From a virus: a DNA stretch of 64,000 nt. The position numbers and the translations under genes were made by a program. The stretch is taken from positions 1 to 64,000 of IMG/VR virus record IMGVR_UViG_3300036770_005540; one strand, given 5' to 3'. This document shows positions 15,412 through 28,200 of this stretch, piece by piece. Every line of letters begins with the position of its first letter. Position 1 is the stretch's first letter. The notes under the pieces were generated by a model. It did no database searches, was not told the origin of the DNA, and saw only the letters and a program-made list of their open reading frames with translations.

Positions 15412-17378
15412 TCGCTAACTTTATTCAAAAGCGACAAAACCAACTGCGTTCCAAGGTCAGATTCTTCGTCAAGAGAAGCGCCGTCAACTGCAGTGTTCAC
15501 AACGCTTCGCTTGGAGGCAATGAGTGAGTAAATCTCCTCATCTATCGTTCCAGCACAAAGCGCATAGGTGGCGGTAACTGAACCCTTTTGGCCCATTCGG
15601 TGAAGTCGCGAGTATGTTTGGTCAAGGTCGGCTGGTGTCCACGGCAATTCAACAAAGATGATGTCTTGGGCTGCCGTAAGGGTGTGTCCAGTCTTTGCAG
15701 CCTGAATTGAAATGGTTATCACTTGCGCTTTGGGGTCGCCCTGAAACTTTCGTTTGACGTCTTCGACTTCCTCAACACTCATTCCGCCTTGTATTTTCAA
15801 ACCACCAAAACGATTAGCAAGTTCATCAACGATGTCTCTGTGATGAGCGGCAATAACGACTTTGGCGCCACCTTCAGTTCGTTGCTGAACCCACTCAATG
15901 ACGCTCTCCATCTTTGCTTTGGCGGCCAAGCGCCGCAAAACCGACAGCCTGACCAAGTTCTGTGCGTGCTCTGCTTTTATCCTGGCTATTACTGCTGCAG
16001 ACTTGGGATTTGTGCCTAGTTCTTTTGCTATTTCTTTTGCTCGCTCTACGAGATACAAAACAATGTCTTTTTCTGCCTTTGCATACTCCGCCATCGCTGC
16101 GGTTGTTCCAACCAGGGTCATTTCCTGATGAAACACTGGAGGCAATTCAGTCAAAACCTGGTCTTTTGTGCGGCGTATGTAGCAAACGGAACGAAGTTTG
16201 TCGTTTAATTCCTCCAAATTGGACGAACCCTCAAGATGCCACTGCCCCCATTTGTCTTGAAACGCAGCGCAATAACGGCGGTAAAAACCCCATACCCCAC
16301 CAAAATCCTTAATCTTGCCAAGTATGTCGAGTTGCGCCACATACTCTGCTGGTCGGTTGGTGACTGGTGTTCCAGTTAGGCAAAGAACAGGAGTTCCAGA
16401 TGGAGAAGAGCCGACAATCTTTCTGGCTGACTTGGTGCGCTTGGCGGTCAAGGTCTTGCAGTAATGGCTCTCATCCAAAACATACGCATGATGTCCGATG
16501 AGGTGTGACTCCCAATATGAAATATTCGAATACCCAATCACCAAAACGTCGTAGTCGCCCTTTTGCGGAAATTCTTTTTGCCCTTTTCCGGCAAGCACCG
16601 TAGCCACTCGCCTAGCGGGTAGCCATTTGCCGTATTCGGCCTTCCAGTTAAGGACCAAGTTGGGTGGACACATTACTACCGCCGGGTAACAACCAGCACC
16701 ATCTGCATACAACGCCTCTAACGTGGCTATTGCTTGTAGGGTTTTACCAAGACCCATCTCGTCTGCAATGAAACAGCGCTTGGCGCGCTTGGCGTATGCA
16801 ACTCCTGCCTTTTGGTACGGGAGCATGTTGTTTTCAAGGTTGGTATCGCCAATCTTTATTTCTGCTTCTGTGGCCCTGGATGCCTCATTGAGTTCCAGTA
16901 GTTGCGCATTGATTTGAGCAGCCATCATCGTGACATCGGCAGATACCGACTTGTTAAAGCGCTGCGCCCACTGGATGCTTTCGTTTATTGCGGTTAGCGG
17001 CGCACGCCACGCTCCGGTAGATTTATCCCAAGTGACAGAAGGTATCTGTTTAACCGACCTCACCATAACGGGGTCATACGGAAAGGATATGTAGATGTCA
17101 CCGTCTTTCTCATAGACCCCAACATCTTGGGCACTTCGCCTGGTCGGAAGTGTAAATACAAGCACCTCATTGTCTATGTCAAAGCCATGCTTGGTCGCAA
17201 ATGAGCGCGCCTGGGACACCTGGGCAACTGGACAGCGCCACAAGCGAGCAACTTTGTCCCACTTGCAATCCGGTATCCGCTTTACCTCGGCTACCTGTTC
17301 TTGGTTGTATGGGAAATCCAAAGCAAGGGTGTCATTGTCCAAAAATAGCCGTGCCATCGGACTCAATTTTATCTCCAA
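15408..17378 (-). CDS. SNF2-family DNA helicase/translocase (SMARCAL1/HARP-like)
   Basis: 656 residues. N-terminal 160 residues contain two repeats of a HARP-like pattern (FPYNQEQVAEVKRIP...W and FPYDPVMVRSVKQIP...W), as in SMARCAL1 annealing helicases. The motor follows: DEMGLGKT near residue 206, DESH near 299, TGTPVTNRPAEY, and motif VI LHRMGQKG near 615. Such enzymes remodel or anneal DNA using ATP; in phages they are linked to replication and recombination. TTG start at 17,378; the gene is tail to tail with speD. Confidence 0.9.
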   Translation of the reverse strand: MEIKLSPMARLFLDNDTLALDFPYNQEQVAEVKRIPDCKWDKVARLWRCPVAQVSQARSFATKHGFDIDNEVLVFTLPTRRSAQDVGVYEKDGDIYISFPYDPVMVRSVKQIPSVTWDKSTGAWRAPLTAINESIQWAQRFNKSVSADVTMMAAQINAQLLELNEASRATEAEIKIGDTNLENNMLPYQKAGVAYAKRAKRCFIADEMGLGKTLQAIATLEALYADGAGCYPAVVMCPPNLVLNWKAEYGKWLPARRVATVLAGKGQKEFPQKGDYDVLVIGYSNISYWESHLIGHHAYVLDESHYCKTLTAKRTKSARKIVGSSPSGTPVLCLTGTPVTNRPAEYVAQLDILGKIKDFGGVWGFYRRYCAAFQDKWGQWHLEGSSNLEELNDKLRSVCYIRRTKDQVLTELPPVFHQEMTLVGTTAAMAEYAKAEKDIVLYLVERAKEIAKELGTNPKSAAVIARIKAEHAQNLVRLSVLRRLAAKAKMESVIEWVQQRTEGGAKVVIAAHHRDIVDELANRFGGLKIQGGMSVEEVEDVKRKFQGDPKAQVITISIQAAKTGHTLTAAQDIIFVELPWTPADLDQTYSRLHRMGQKGSVTATYALCAGTIDEEIYSLIASKRSVVNTAVDGASLDEESDLGTQLVLSLLNKVSD

Positions 17379-17396
17379 TCCATGTAGTGTGTCGGG

Positions 17397-17852
17397 GTGG
17401 GAAAAAACTCGGCGTACGACATTCCTTCTTTACGTTCTACTTTTCTCAAAGACCTGGAATACGGAGAGCAGGGAGAAGCACTCGTATCATCGTTCCTAGA
17501 ATGCATTTCTGAAGGCGATTTTGAGGTAAAAAGCGACAGATACAGGAATGGGCGAATGGCAGTAGAAACTGACCAAAACCCGAGGGCAGCCCTAGATGAA
17601 CAAGGCAATCCTATCTGGGTAAAAAGCGGGATAAATCTAACCAAAGCGAAGTGGTGGGTATATATTTTTTCCCCTGATGGTGCTTTTATCGTCGTTTCAG
17701 TTGACAGGCTCAAAAAATACTTGCGAGCCAATAAACGCATATTCAATGAATCAACAAAAATCAATTTTGGTAAGCCAGACAATCCAGCAAAAGGATTCCT
17801 TTTGTATCCACAGCATGTTCAGGACCTGATGACCAATCCTGCGTTTGGATAA
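17397..17852 (+). CDS. Putative PD-(D/E)XK-like nuclease or modulator
   Basis: 151 residues, GTG start, divergent from the helicase. GEQGEALVSSFLE, then DFEVKSDRYRNGRMAVE, follows the E...D/ExK plus Q/E pattern of small PD-(D/E)XK proteins; WWVYIFSPDGAFIVVSVDRL continues the beta core. The 15-bp repeat GGATAAATCTAACCA occurs both within the gene (GINLT codons) and over its stop. The nuclease assignment is tentative. Confidence 0.55.
   Translation: MGKNSAYDIPSLRSTFLKDLEYGEQGEALVSSFLECISEGDFEVKSDRYRNGRMAVETDQNPRAALDEQGNPIWVKSGINLTKAKWWVYIFSPDGAFIVVSVDRLKKYLRANKRIFNESTKINFGKPDNPAKGFLLYPQHVQDLMTNPAFG
17629..17643. repeat. 15-bp repeat GGATAAATCTAACCA, copy 3
   Basis: Exact copy lying inside the coding sequence of the preceding gene, in frame as G-I-N-L-T. 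Confidence 0.5.
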
Positions 17853-17861
17853 ATCTAACCA
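17847..17861. repeat. 15-bp repeat GGATAAATCTAACCA, copy 4
   Basis: Exact copy that includes the TAA stop codon of the preceding gene, 204 bases after copy 3. Confidence 0.5.
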
Positions 17862-19210
17862 GAGTTTGGGAGTTCACAAATTGTGGTGTAGGTGCCCCCG
17901 CGCACACCGAGAGCGTCGAAAAAGTCCCGCACACTTTTGGTCTATGGGGTTGGCAAACGCCTGTTCGCTTACGGCAACGACGAACACTCGTTCGCACCCT
18001 CCAAATAGCGTCCCGATGAGCGCAAGAGCAACGCTGAACAACACCACGCCCAACCATAGCACAGGTCAAATACACGTCCCGTTTGCCGAAGTGGTGCGCC
18101 ACAAACCTGAGTGTGTCGCAGAAATAGTCGCACTCAACGCCATACACGCCCCGTTTGCCATATCAGTCGTGTATCGCAGTCGCAACACGCCGTTTCACTA
18201 CGCCCCGTTAGGCGCATAGCATTGTGTGTTGTTACGCATACGCATACGAAGTTGCCCATCACCTAGCCCCGTAGCGCATAGCGTTTCGCATAGCGCAGCG
18301 CAGTCGCATACGCATACGCCCCGTATTCATTAGTCTTTTCGTGTGTGTCGCATACGCATTTCGTATCGCTTGTCGCATCTAGCCCCGTGAGCCATAGCCA
18401 TAGCAACACGCAGGCACACATACACGTCCCGTATGCGCCGTGCGCTGGTGTGTGTGAGCATACGCATAGCCAACCCATAGCCACTATGCCCCGTATGTCG
18501 CATACGCATTCAGATACACACGCCCCGTTGAGTTTTTCGCAGGCTTCACGGGTGACCTACGGGCATACCCTACCTATGACAACACCACACACCACCACGC
18601 ATCTAGTCCCGTAGGTAGTGATAGGTATTTGTAATCAGTAGTCACGCACCATAGCAAGCCCATACCCCTACCCCTATGTGTGTCGCATCTAGCCCCGTAA
18701 GCACTACACCATAGGGATACCCCCACACCACGCCTACCGTGTGTGGCTTCATCTAGCCCCGTGACGCATACAACCTTTCGTAAAGGACTTGATACTTAGC
18801 CGCCCCGTGTTTTCGCAAGGCTCACGGGTGGCTTACGGGTGCTTACACCTACCTACACCACTGCCTACACCACACACGCATCTAGCCCCGTAGGCACTTG
18901 ACTACACGCCACCTGCCCATAACCACATTTGGTCGTTGCTGAACATAGGCCCCGTAGTCGCCTATCGCAGTCAAGCGATACGACATCTCGCTTATGAGAG
19001 TGCTTCACTATGCCCCGTATGGCGTGTGAGAGACTGAACACGGCGCAAGAGCCGTGTGTCTACTTGCGCCCCGCACAACATAGTCGCAGAACAGCACTTG
19101 TAGACAAACGATAATCAGCCCCGTACAAAACACGGATTTTGAGGGTTTTTTCAGCGTTTTTAGTGCTGTACTCAGCGCACTCAGCCCCGTGCCATAATAA
19201 AAGAACCCGA
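17862..19210. repeat. 1.3-kb non-coding repeat region with regularly spaced CCCCGT boxes
   Basis: No convincing gene on either strand. The + strand is poor in G-runs and rich in CA/CAC words and in GCATACGCATACG blocks. The box GCCCCGT (or GTCCCGT) recurs at about 18,140, 18,200, 18,265, 18,318, 18,381, 18,488, 18,521, 18,605, 18,692, 18,757, 18,802, 18,884, 18,948, 19,012, 19,069, 19,117 and 19,183, often as CATCTAGCCCCGTAGG, always in this orientation; the usual spacing is 45-85 bases. One longer unit of about 80 bases is duplicated (18,537-18,618 and 18,812-18,894). A cis-acting role such as replication origin, packaging or protein binding is possible; none is proven. Confidence 0.7.
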
Positions 19211-19230
19211 TTACACCAAAAAGGACTTGT

Positions 19231-22200
19231 GTGACGCAACTTGGCCCCGAAAACAAAGACATTTACGAAGTTGATGTAAAAGACGGCAACCGTCTAGGTC
19301 GTCGCTTGTCTCGGGGCTTGAGGTCACTATCCAGAAGTGTCGGAAACACGGCAAGGTCGGGACTCGTTGTGGAACCATTTGACCCAAACGCATACGACGG
19401 TGATGGTGACGGCATAATCCAAGACGGAACACAGTGGGAACGCCCCGCAGTGCTAAGAAGTCAGTCAATACCAAACGCAGACTTGCCCAAAACACCTGAT
19501 GCCGGGACTGAAACAGAAACAGAAAAGACACAAAAAGAGACAAGAAAACTCGTTGACGCAGCAGAGCGAGCCGGGACTCGGATTTCGCCAGAACGCTCAC
19601 GGGTGACTACGGGTGGACTACGCAGTACGACAGTAACGCCGTTGCTTGACCCAGAGTGGCGAAGAACAGCAACGCCCCGAGAACTCGCTGAAATAATCGT
19701 GCCAGACACGCTTGATGAAGCAGACGCACTAGCAGAACAGTTGGCAGTGCCCCGAAGTGCTTATGAAACCGAAGCAGACTACCAAAACGCACTAAAACTA
19801 CTCAGAAGAACTCGGGACGCAGAAAGAGCCGCATCCAAGCGTCGTATGGAAGCACTTATCGCGATTTACGAAAAAAGACACCCCAAAACAACCAAAACAG
19901 GCTCGTTTGAGCGGGACCTAAGAGATGACCCTATTGAGTGGGACAAAAACCTCAAAAAAATCTTTGGCGACCAAAATGAGTGGGGCGAACAACTCGGGGC
20001 AACAAACAAACGGAGCGTTGAGCGGGCTCAAATAGAGTTTTTGGTCGCTTACAGAACAGAACTGGAACGGGACCCAGTAACAAACAAAACACTATTGGAC
20101 ATAATAAATGAAATAGAAAACGCCTATCGAAACGGAGTGAGGCTCACGCACGGGGCTTTTTGGAGAGACAGTACTCACATACCAATCAGTCCCGTTGAGT
20201 ATGTGCTTGCTCGTTTGTTTATGGAACACTCAAACCACCCACAAGACCCGTTGTTCATAACCGGCATTCGGGACGTAGTAACGCCGTCGGGCGACACCGA
20301 CGCAGTTATCAGATGGGCGACTGAGTTCCTTGATGGATACCAAAGGTTCTACGAAGCACGAAAGGGGTCCCGTGCTCTTTCCAAGCAACAAATAAAGAAC
20401 AGAATAGAAGTAGCAATGAACTCTGGGTCAAGAGGAGGCTTTTTCGGGACCCTTTTTGGTAGGGCTATTCCAAACGAACAATACATACAAACACACCAAA
20501 TGGTGGAAAGCAACGACCCTCGGGACCTTGCGCTACTACGGGCACTGTTACAAAGAACGCTAGAACAAAACCCTGAGTTTTTGGAAGCAGTAAGGAAGTT
20601 TGGACACCCGCCTCTCTATGTCCCGCACCGCGCTTACCATTTCATTGCCCCGCCAAGAGAGTTCCAAGAAAAGTTTTTGCTTGTTCCAGAAAGCGAACTA
20701 ACGCCATCTGAACTGCGGGACAAACTTATTTCAGGAAAAGAATACGAAAAAGGTTTGCTTGAAGCAATCCGCGCCCAAGAACTCGGAAAAGGAGATGTCA
20801 CGTTCGGGGCAGGTGGACTACTTGGTGTACGGGCGGGACTTGGTGGACAGTATTCATTTCCTGATGGGCAAATAACACTTACCCCAATGCAACTGAGAAA
20901 CACAATACTCAACCGCCCCGAGGCTGATGAAAACATAATCAACATGACCGGGACACAAGGCGCATACACGCTTGTTGGAGAACCAGCAATTCTCATACAC
21001 GAATTTGGCCATCACGTTGATTGGACTTTGCGCAACACCTTGTACGGGGCCTTGTGGGAGAGACGCAAGAGGGCTATTCGTGACTTTGCCAACGACCCAA
21101 ATAGAAATACAAGCCCCGACGTGTTCAAAGATTTTGTTCGTCAGCAGATAGTAGATTTTCGTGACGAACTAAAAGGCTTCACGGGCTTGGTAGACCCCGA
21201 TAACCCAAGCAAGTTGTCCGGGGCATCAGATAGACAAAACATTCATAGAAGTCGCTTGAAGTACTTAGGAGTGAACGTCCCCAGACAAGGCCCCGACGAA
21301 GTTCCTGTTGGTAGTCGTCTGTTTGACCCATCAACGCTAACCGACGAAGAACTAGATGACCAAATAAGGGAAATAGCGGGGCAACTAGATGAAATTCACG
21401 GAATGGTCGACATGCTGACTGGTCGCCAGCAAATACGACGAATGAAAGAAAACGGCACGTGGCAACGTGGCATCCACCCATCAGAAGGAGACGTAGGCGA
21501 TTACGCCATAAACAGCCCCGAACCTTATGTAACTACGCCATACGGAAATAGCAGTGCGATTGAGCGTTTTGCTGAAATAACAGCGTTTGTTTTGTCCCGC
21601 AACGGACAAAAACAGCCTGTTGCGGTGAATAACGCCGCCGTGCGTCTATGGGCTCGGATACTTGGCATAGATGTAGAACCACAAGATGTTGTTTCTCAGT
21701 CCCGTCGCAAAAGACTTCCTTCGGGTGGCTACTCAGACGAAATGGAAGACATAACAAACCGCATACTCTCAGACATAAAGATTGTTGCGCCAGATGTTCA
21801 GAGGCAGCCAGACGGTCACCGCCCCGGTTTGCAATCATCAACGTCATCATCAGATTTTCGTTTTGACCCAGATGAACGAAGCATGTTGCAGTCCCGTAGC
21901 AACATAGGCTTGGACACAGACCAACGCCTGTACGCACAAGATGAGCCGATAGGCGTTATGGATTTCATGAATAGGCCCCGTGTCTACTCAATAGGCGACC
22001 ATCATTTCTACGATAACGAAGTTCGCTATGGCTCGCAGATGAGTTTTGCGATGAGAAAGCGACTTGGAGAACAAGCGGGACGCAGATACATCAACAGAAA
22101 CAGACCCCATCACGGAGATATGGTGCGGGCGATTTCAGCAACGCAGTTTGGACTGTTTATTGACGACCTTCCAACTTACGACACAACTACATCGGGGCAA

Positions 22201-25200
22201 ATGAACGTTCTTCGTGGACTTGTTACGGGCAGAATAGCCAAACTACGCCCCGAAGAACGCTCACAAATAGAAGAAGCACTTAGAGACGCAACGAGAATAC
22301 ACTCGGCTATTTACGGCGCAACTCCGAACAAACGGGACACATACAGAGCGATAAAGACTGATAGAAAAACATTTTTGGAAAGCGTTGCCGTTGGCGACGA
22401 AATACCTATGCCGATTACGGCCTTCAGCCCCGATAAGCCCGACAACAACGAGAATGTGATTATCCGACTAGAAAAAGGCGCAAAAACCATAGATGTCGGC
22501 AACAGGCAAGTTCTTACTCAGGGCAATTTTGAGGTCGTTTCGGTTGATGACGACGGGACCCGTGTCATTGCCACGTTGCGCCATAAGGAAACATTTGACC
22601 CACGCCACGACGCACTTAGACCCGTGGACAAGTTTTCGGATAAGCCGAACGCAATGCGCAAGATGGGCAGTCCAATGCCCCGATACACCAGAGACGAACA
22701 ACAAAAGATGGAAGTTGATTTGGAGCGCAGACAGGACAAAGACAAAGTGTTTGGCTTGCGCTCAACAACGGGTATGGTCCCGGAGGATTTGAGCGAAAAA
22801 GAGATTGACGATTTCCTTGATGAAGAAGTGAACCTGTTTGAGGAAAAGCGGGTCCCGAAAGAAGTAGTTGATAAAGCGAAAAAGAATTTGCGTGATTACT
22901 TGCAGAGAAGTGCTATTCGTCGTTTTGTCAAGACAAAGCAAGCCCTTATCCAAAAGTACGGGGCCGATAAGCCGTGGGAAAGAGACGCAGACGCAATACG
23001 CAAATGGAGAGCAATCGACAGGGAAACCGCCGCACGGGTAAGCACAGTCCTGAGACGCAGCCTAAGAAACGCAATTGACAATAGAACTCGGGACATGATG
23101 GATGCCGACACGGGCGAATTGTTTGACGACGCAAAGGTTGGCTTGTCCAGAGTACTGGACAGGTTCAACTATTACATAAACGACTACGAAGGTATTGACT
23201 TGTCAGCGGGGCAGATTAGGCATCTTCTCGAAACTGGTCAGTTCGTTTACTGGAGACGGGACGACGAACTGTTCCCAACTGAGAAAATGGTAATCAATTT
23301 GCCAATCAACTCACCAGAAATGGCAGAACTCAAACAGGTTTTGGAGACGACACTTCCAGCATTGGAGGCGATGTCTCGGGCTTACTTGCTCGATGGTTCG
23401 GTCGACGTCCCGAATGCCAACAGAAGCATTTGGGAAGACCCAAAGATTGGCGGAAAGATAATCCTCAACAACGAGGAGTTGAACATAGTCCCGAACGGTA
23501 AGGGCGTTTATGCAATATTCCAGCCAGATGGTTCTGAAAGCATAAGCCTTGTTGCGAACGCATCTTTTGGAGTTGGCAGCCAACGACCCAATGGAACAAC
23601 TGGTTTTACTCGCAAAATAGGGCTAGACCGGGACGGGAATATTGTCATTGGTCATGACCGTTTCTGGATGGGCAGCAAGGACAGAGAACGCAAAGGTTCT
23701 GGTGTGGCGACGCTATTCAACCAGCATTCGTTTTTGTGGTGGAAGCAGCATGAGGGCACTGAGGTTGTGGTCCCGAATGCCGTGAGTGACGGCGTGATTG
23801 TGTGGCCACGTCAAGGTTTCCGTCGGATTGGTCAAGCACGACGGGACGCATTGGAAGAACAAGAAGGATTTTTCCATATGGTCAGGGCTTTGGTGCTGAA
23901 ATCAAAACGACAAGAACTGTTTGACGCAAACCGTCCCGAACGCGGGGGAACGGCAGAATACGAAGCGGCGCAGTTGGTGAAATACGTTGATGATGTTGAT
24001 AGTAAATACGGACTTGATAATCCAGAGTTTGCAAAACGCCTAGTGAACTGGCTTGCGCTTGCTCGCACAGCAAATGATAATCAAAGCCCCGAAACAGACC
24101 TCATCAACATATTGGCAAACATTATTGAGCCAAGAGAATTGAACGACAGCCAACGCCTGAGTTGGGCTGAACTGTTTGGACAAGTAGCGAAAAGCAATAG
24201 TTTCAGCATGTTTTTGAATCGGGACGAAAGCGACAATGACTACCTACCATCATTCGTCATCCCAGACCCGACTGACGACCTAGACCCGATGGAAGTACAA
24301 CGCCAAATAGAGCGTGGCAGATTGTTGCGCCAAGAGTTGGAGAACTCACAGGCCCCGAGCGAAGTATCAAGAGATATTTACTTCCCAGAAGATGACAAGG
24401 AAATTTCTAGCAACCGACTGCTTGGGGAAAGACAAGCGGGACGCCTATTTGCAGCCGTGAACATAGACGAAGCGACCAGTTCGGATACACGAACTTTTTC
24501 CTCAGCACGGGCATTCATGTATGCGAGAGAGGGTTCTGGCTTCAACGTCCCGCCAAGACTTCTCACACGGGTGGAAACAGAGGAACGAATTAGCAGGGGT
24601 GAAATACCCCTCTATGGTTGGATTGACCTCAATCGTGTCGGCATTTACACGAGCGACAGAAACAACATGCAAGAACTTTACGAGCAACGAGTTCGCAACA
24701 ATATGGTCGGACTGGCGGGGCCGAGTGAAGTCATGCGTTTCACCGATAAGCCATTTGACCACATTGACGATTTCCACGACACGAACAATCCAGTTACAGA
24801 CCCAGCAGCAGTTCGCAGTGGAATGCTTGGCTACCTAGCCCCGTGGGCTCGTGTTTACAAAGGTAAGCGAAATGCTTTGCCAGAAATGTTTTGGGGCAAC
24901 AGCACGGAGATTTCAATCGCAAGAGACATGCGGGACAGGGGCGATTTTGATGGTTTGATGGCTTTGCTTGTCAATAAGTTTGGCGAGGAGGTAGATAACT
25001 CGGTGATGGGCACGGACGTTGCGTTAGTAGAAACCCTAGATGGATTTTTGCCAAATGGAAACTCCGAAACAGCACAGACGGGACGCCGAGTGTTGGGGGC
25101 ATTGTTCCAAATTGAAAATAATCGAAGAATGGCCGAAGCAGGTATCTCAACGGCAATTAGGCAAGATAAGATACAAGGACTTAGAGATGGCTTGCTTGCC

Positions 25201-28200
25201 ATCATGGCAACAGAGTTTGACCAATCATTGCTGGTTTTGATGGGATATGACGCAATACAGCACAAAGACGGGGAGTTCACAATCCTCAACAACATGGCTG
25301 TCGAACTAATGGATGAGCCAGTTTCGTTCGCCCAAGCAGCGAGGATGATTGACGACCCGAGATTCAGAGCCATACCGTCCGATAGGTCCCGTTACTCAAC
25401 GTTCATTGAAACAAGACTTGTGGATAACCCTGACTGGTTTAGTGGCGACGACCCACGCCTGCTTGCCGACGAACCCATTTCTCTTACAAAAGCGGGTTTG
25501 AACAGTTCGACATACATAAGGTCTGTGCGTCAAGACCACAACATCAACCTAGAACGGGGACTACGCAGTAGAACACGGGGCTCGATTGCAAGCGCAAGAG
25601 AAAGACAGCGCCGAGAATCAGCAAGAGAAGGTAAGTCAGATGGGTGGGTAAATCCTGACGACGCATCATTCAAACAAGAAGTTGTAGAACTCGAGGGTCG
25701 CTTCAACGCGTTGGTTGCCCAACTTGAGGAGTGGGACGATAGGAACCTTGAACTCGACCGCCCCGATTGGGCCGGCCGCGAAGAAATCAAGAAGCAAATG
25801 GATGAAATCTCGGACCAGTTTGCGTCACTCATCAACACATCTAACATCGTCATTGAGAAATCCATGGAACACCAGGCGCTCATTGACGCCCTTGACGCCA
25901 TAATCAACGAGCGGGACGCCGACTACCTAGACGGGCGACCAAAGGTGAAAGATATTTCGCCAGAAATGCTTGACAAGATAAGGGCGTTGCGGGATAAACT
26001 GGTACAAGAGAAGCAAGATAATCCAGGCTTGCTTGACTTCACACGGGCACGTGTCAGACACAAGACAATCAAGAACGCAATGGAAAACTTCGACCTTCAG
26101 TACGAGGTTCGTTGGTTCAATAATGAACCTGACACAGTTGAACTTGAAGACGTAGTCAAAGCGGATGTTTCCGACAAGGCCGAGGCTTTCGTAGAACACA
26201 TTTATCGTGGTCTGTTCGACGAAAGATACGACGCTTGGAGGGAGTACATGAAGCCGACGATGGCATTCGGCGTACCCCTTTACGACTCGACTTGGGAGTT
26301 GGGCCACAAGAGAGTTGGCGAACTGTTTGACGGGGTGAGCCCTGATGAACGGGACGCTTGGAGGGCGGCGCACAAGGACTTCCTCGATAGTGAATACAAC
26401 GCAGAATACGAAGAGGACATCATCGACTCAACACCAGTCGGTGGTTCGACCAGACCACGTGACGTCCCCGCCCCGATTTGGCGTAAAGTCAGGGCTGCCA
26501 TGTCACGGGCACGCTCAACTCCATACAACGGCGAGAAAGAGGCTGCCACAAACGCAGCGATACGACTCCTCAATCCACACCGACCAGATTTGGCTAACGA
26601 AGACTTTGTTTCGGGCATTAGGTCGCACACTATTGTCAGCACACCTCGGTCGGTAGTGAACTTCTCTTCCAAGCAAATGCGGGGCGCCAGCCCAACCTCT
26701 CCAACAACCGCAATTGAGAACCACGCATTCTCACGCATCATTGATGAGGTGAGGAGCCAAGGCATAGAAATAGAAGAAGCAGACCTATTGCCCACTGGTA
26801 AGTACGGAAGCAAGTTGCGCCAGATTATGGACGACAACCAATCCACACAGTCGGTTAATTGGTTGATTAGACAAACAGAAGACGACCCAGTTCTTTCTGC
26901 CGTCGTAAATGCGGCGATAAAGCAGGCTCGACTCACAATGGGCATAACCCCAATCGAGGGTCACAGAATCAAAAAGGTGAACGGCCCCGTTGATGAGGAG
27001 ATTGCTGATGTTCTCGTAGACGACATCGACTTGGCTTTGTTGCGTAATCAGGGTGCGCCAACCTATGACCAAATTATCCAAATAGCAGCAGCAAAATACA
27101 TAGAACACGATAGACTGAACAAAGCATTCGGTTCTTACCAAGACCCAGAAGGCAAACTCATCGGCGCTGGCTTTACCCGCATCGACAAAAACAGCACTGC
27201 CTACCTGACGACGATGACCAGCGCCCCAGACGTTGATGGGAAAGACTACGTCTATAGGGACATTCGGGGCAACGAGGTTGCCCGCTTAAAGCGTTATGAC
27301 AGCGTGAAGTCAGATAACGTTGCAAGTCGCAAACCAAAAACCTTGAGTAATTTCGCCACGCAACACTCACTCATCAAGACCAATGACGCCATTTTCGGGG
27401 TAATGGCGGAGGCGGTTGAGTTTACGGGTGACTACGAAAATGCAAGTTTGAAGAAACTAAGGGCGACTATAGAAGAACTACAAAGCATTTACAGGAACTT
27501 TGAGTTTGCCCCGACTCCAGCGGGCCAACACCTGAAAAAACTATTTGAAGCGAACCTTGAAAGCGAAGTAAAAACTTTAGAACTTCTGGAAAGAATTGGG
27601 CAGCGATATGTACACCTGTTGCGTGAGCGGGGCATTTCGGACAAAGAAATAAGAGAGATGCTCTCAACCGTCAGGAAACAAACACTCAAGACAGCCGTTG
27701 ACCCCGTGGGGAGGGAGGACCTATTCCTGAATGGCAGCCCGATTCCAATCGGCAGTTCCAATGACGGAACAGTCGCAGAGCAGGCACTTTATGGCTTTTT
27801 GAACAGCAAACTCGGTAGTGCCATGCTGCCCCGTTTCGCCGACTCAGACGCACCTGCTGGTTTTCACGAGATTGGTCACTTTTCTTTTGGCCAAGCCTTC
27901 TCACGTCACGGTGAGTTCGTCGCCAATGCTTGGCCATTCTTTGTGCATGGCGACGCATTCTGGAGGTCGTTTGTCGCCTTACAGCGCAATCAGGCACCCA
28001 CCTTTGACAAGTGGACAATATCTGAGCATCTTGGGAAAGCCCTGAGCCCCGAACAGAAAGCAGCCTTCAAGGATGCCTCAAGGCTCATAGGCAAAACACT
28101 TAGCCGAGACTTCGTCGCTGCATTTGAGAGAGAAAGATACATATCTCTTGGCGATTCAGAACGACAAATAATAGCCTCGGATGTCATTGCGGCAGTTCGG

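Noticed and set aside
17845-18614. Open frames in the repeat block (for example about 120 codons from 17,845)
   Set aside because: Composition follows the short repeats (HSNTQAHIHVP-type runs), there are no plausible starts or ribosome sites, and frames on both strands are equally open.
17862-19210. CRISPR array
   Set aside because: The repeated unit is only about 7-16 bases, spacers vary from about 30 to 85 bases and are themselves similar, and no cas gene is present.
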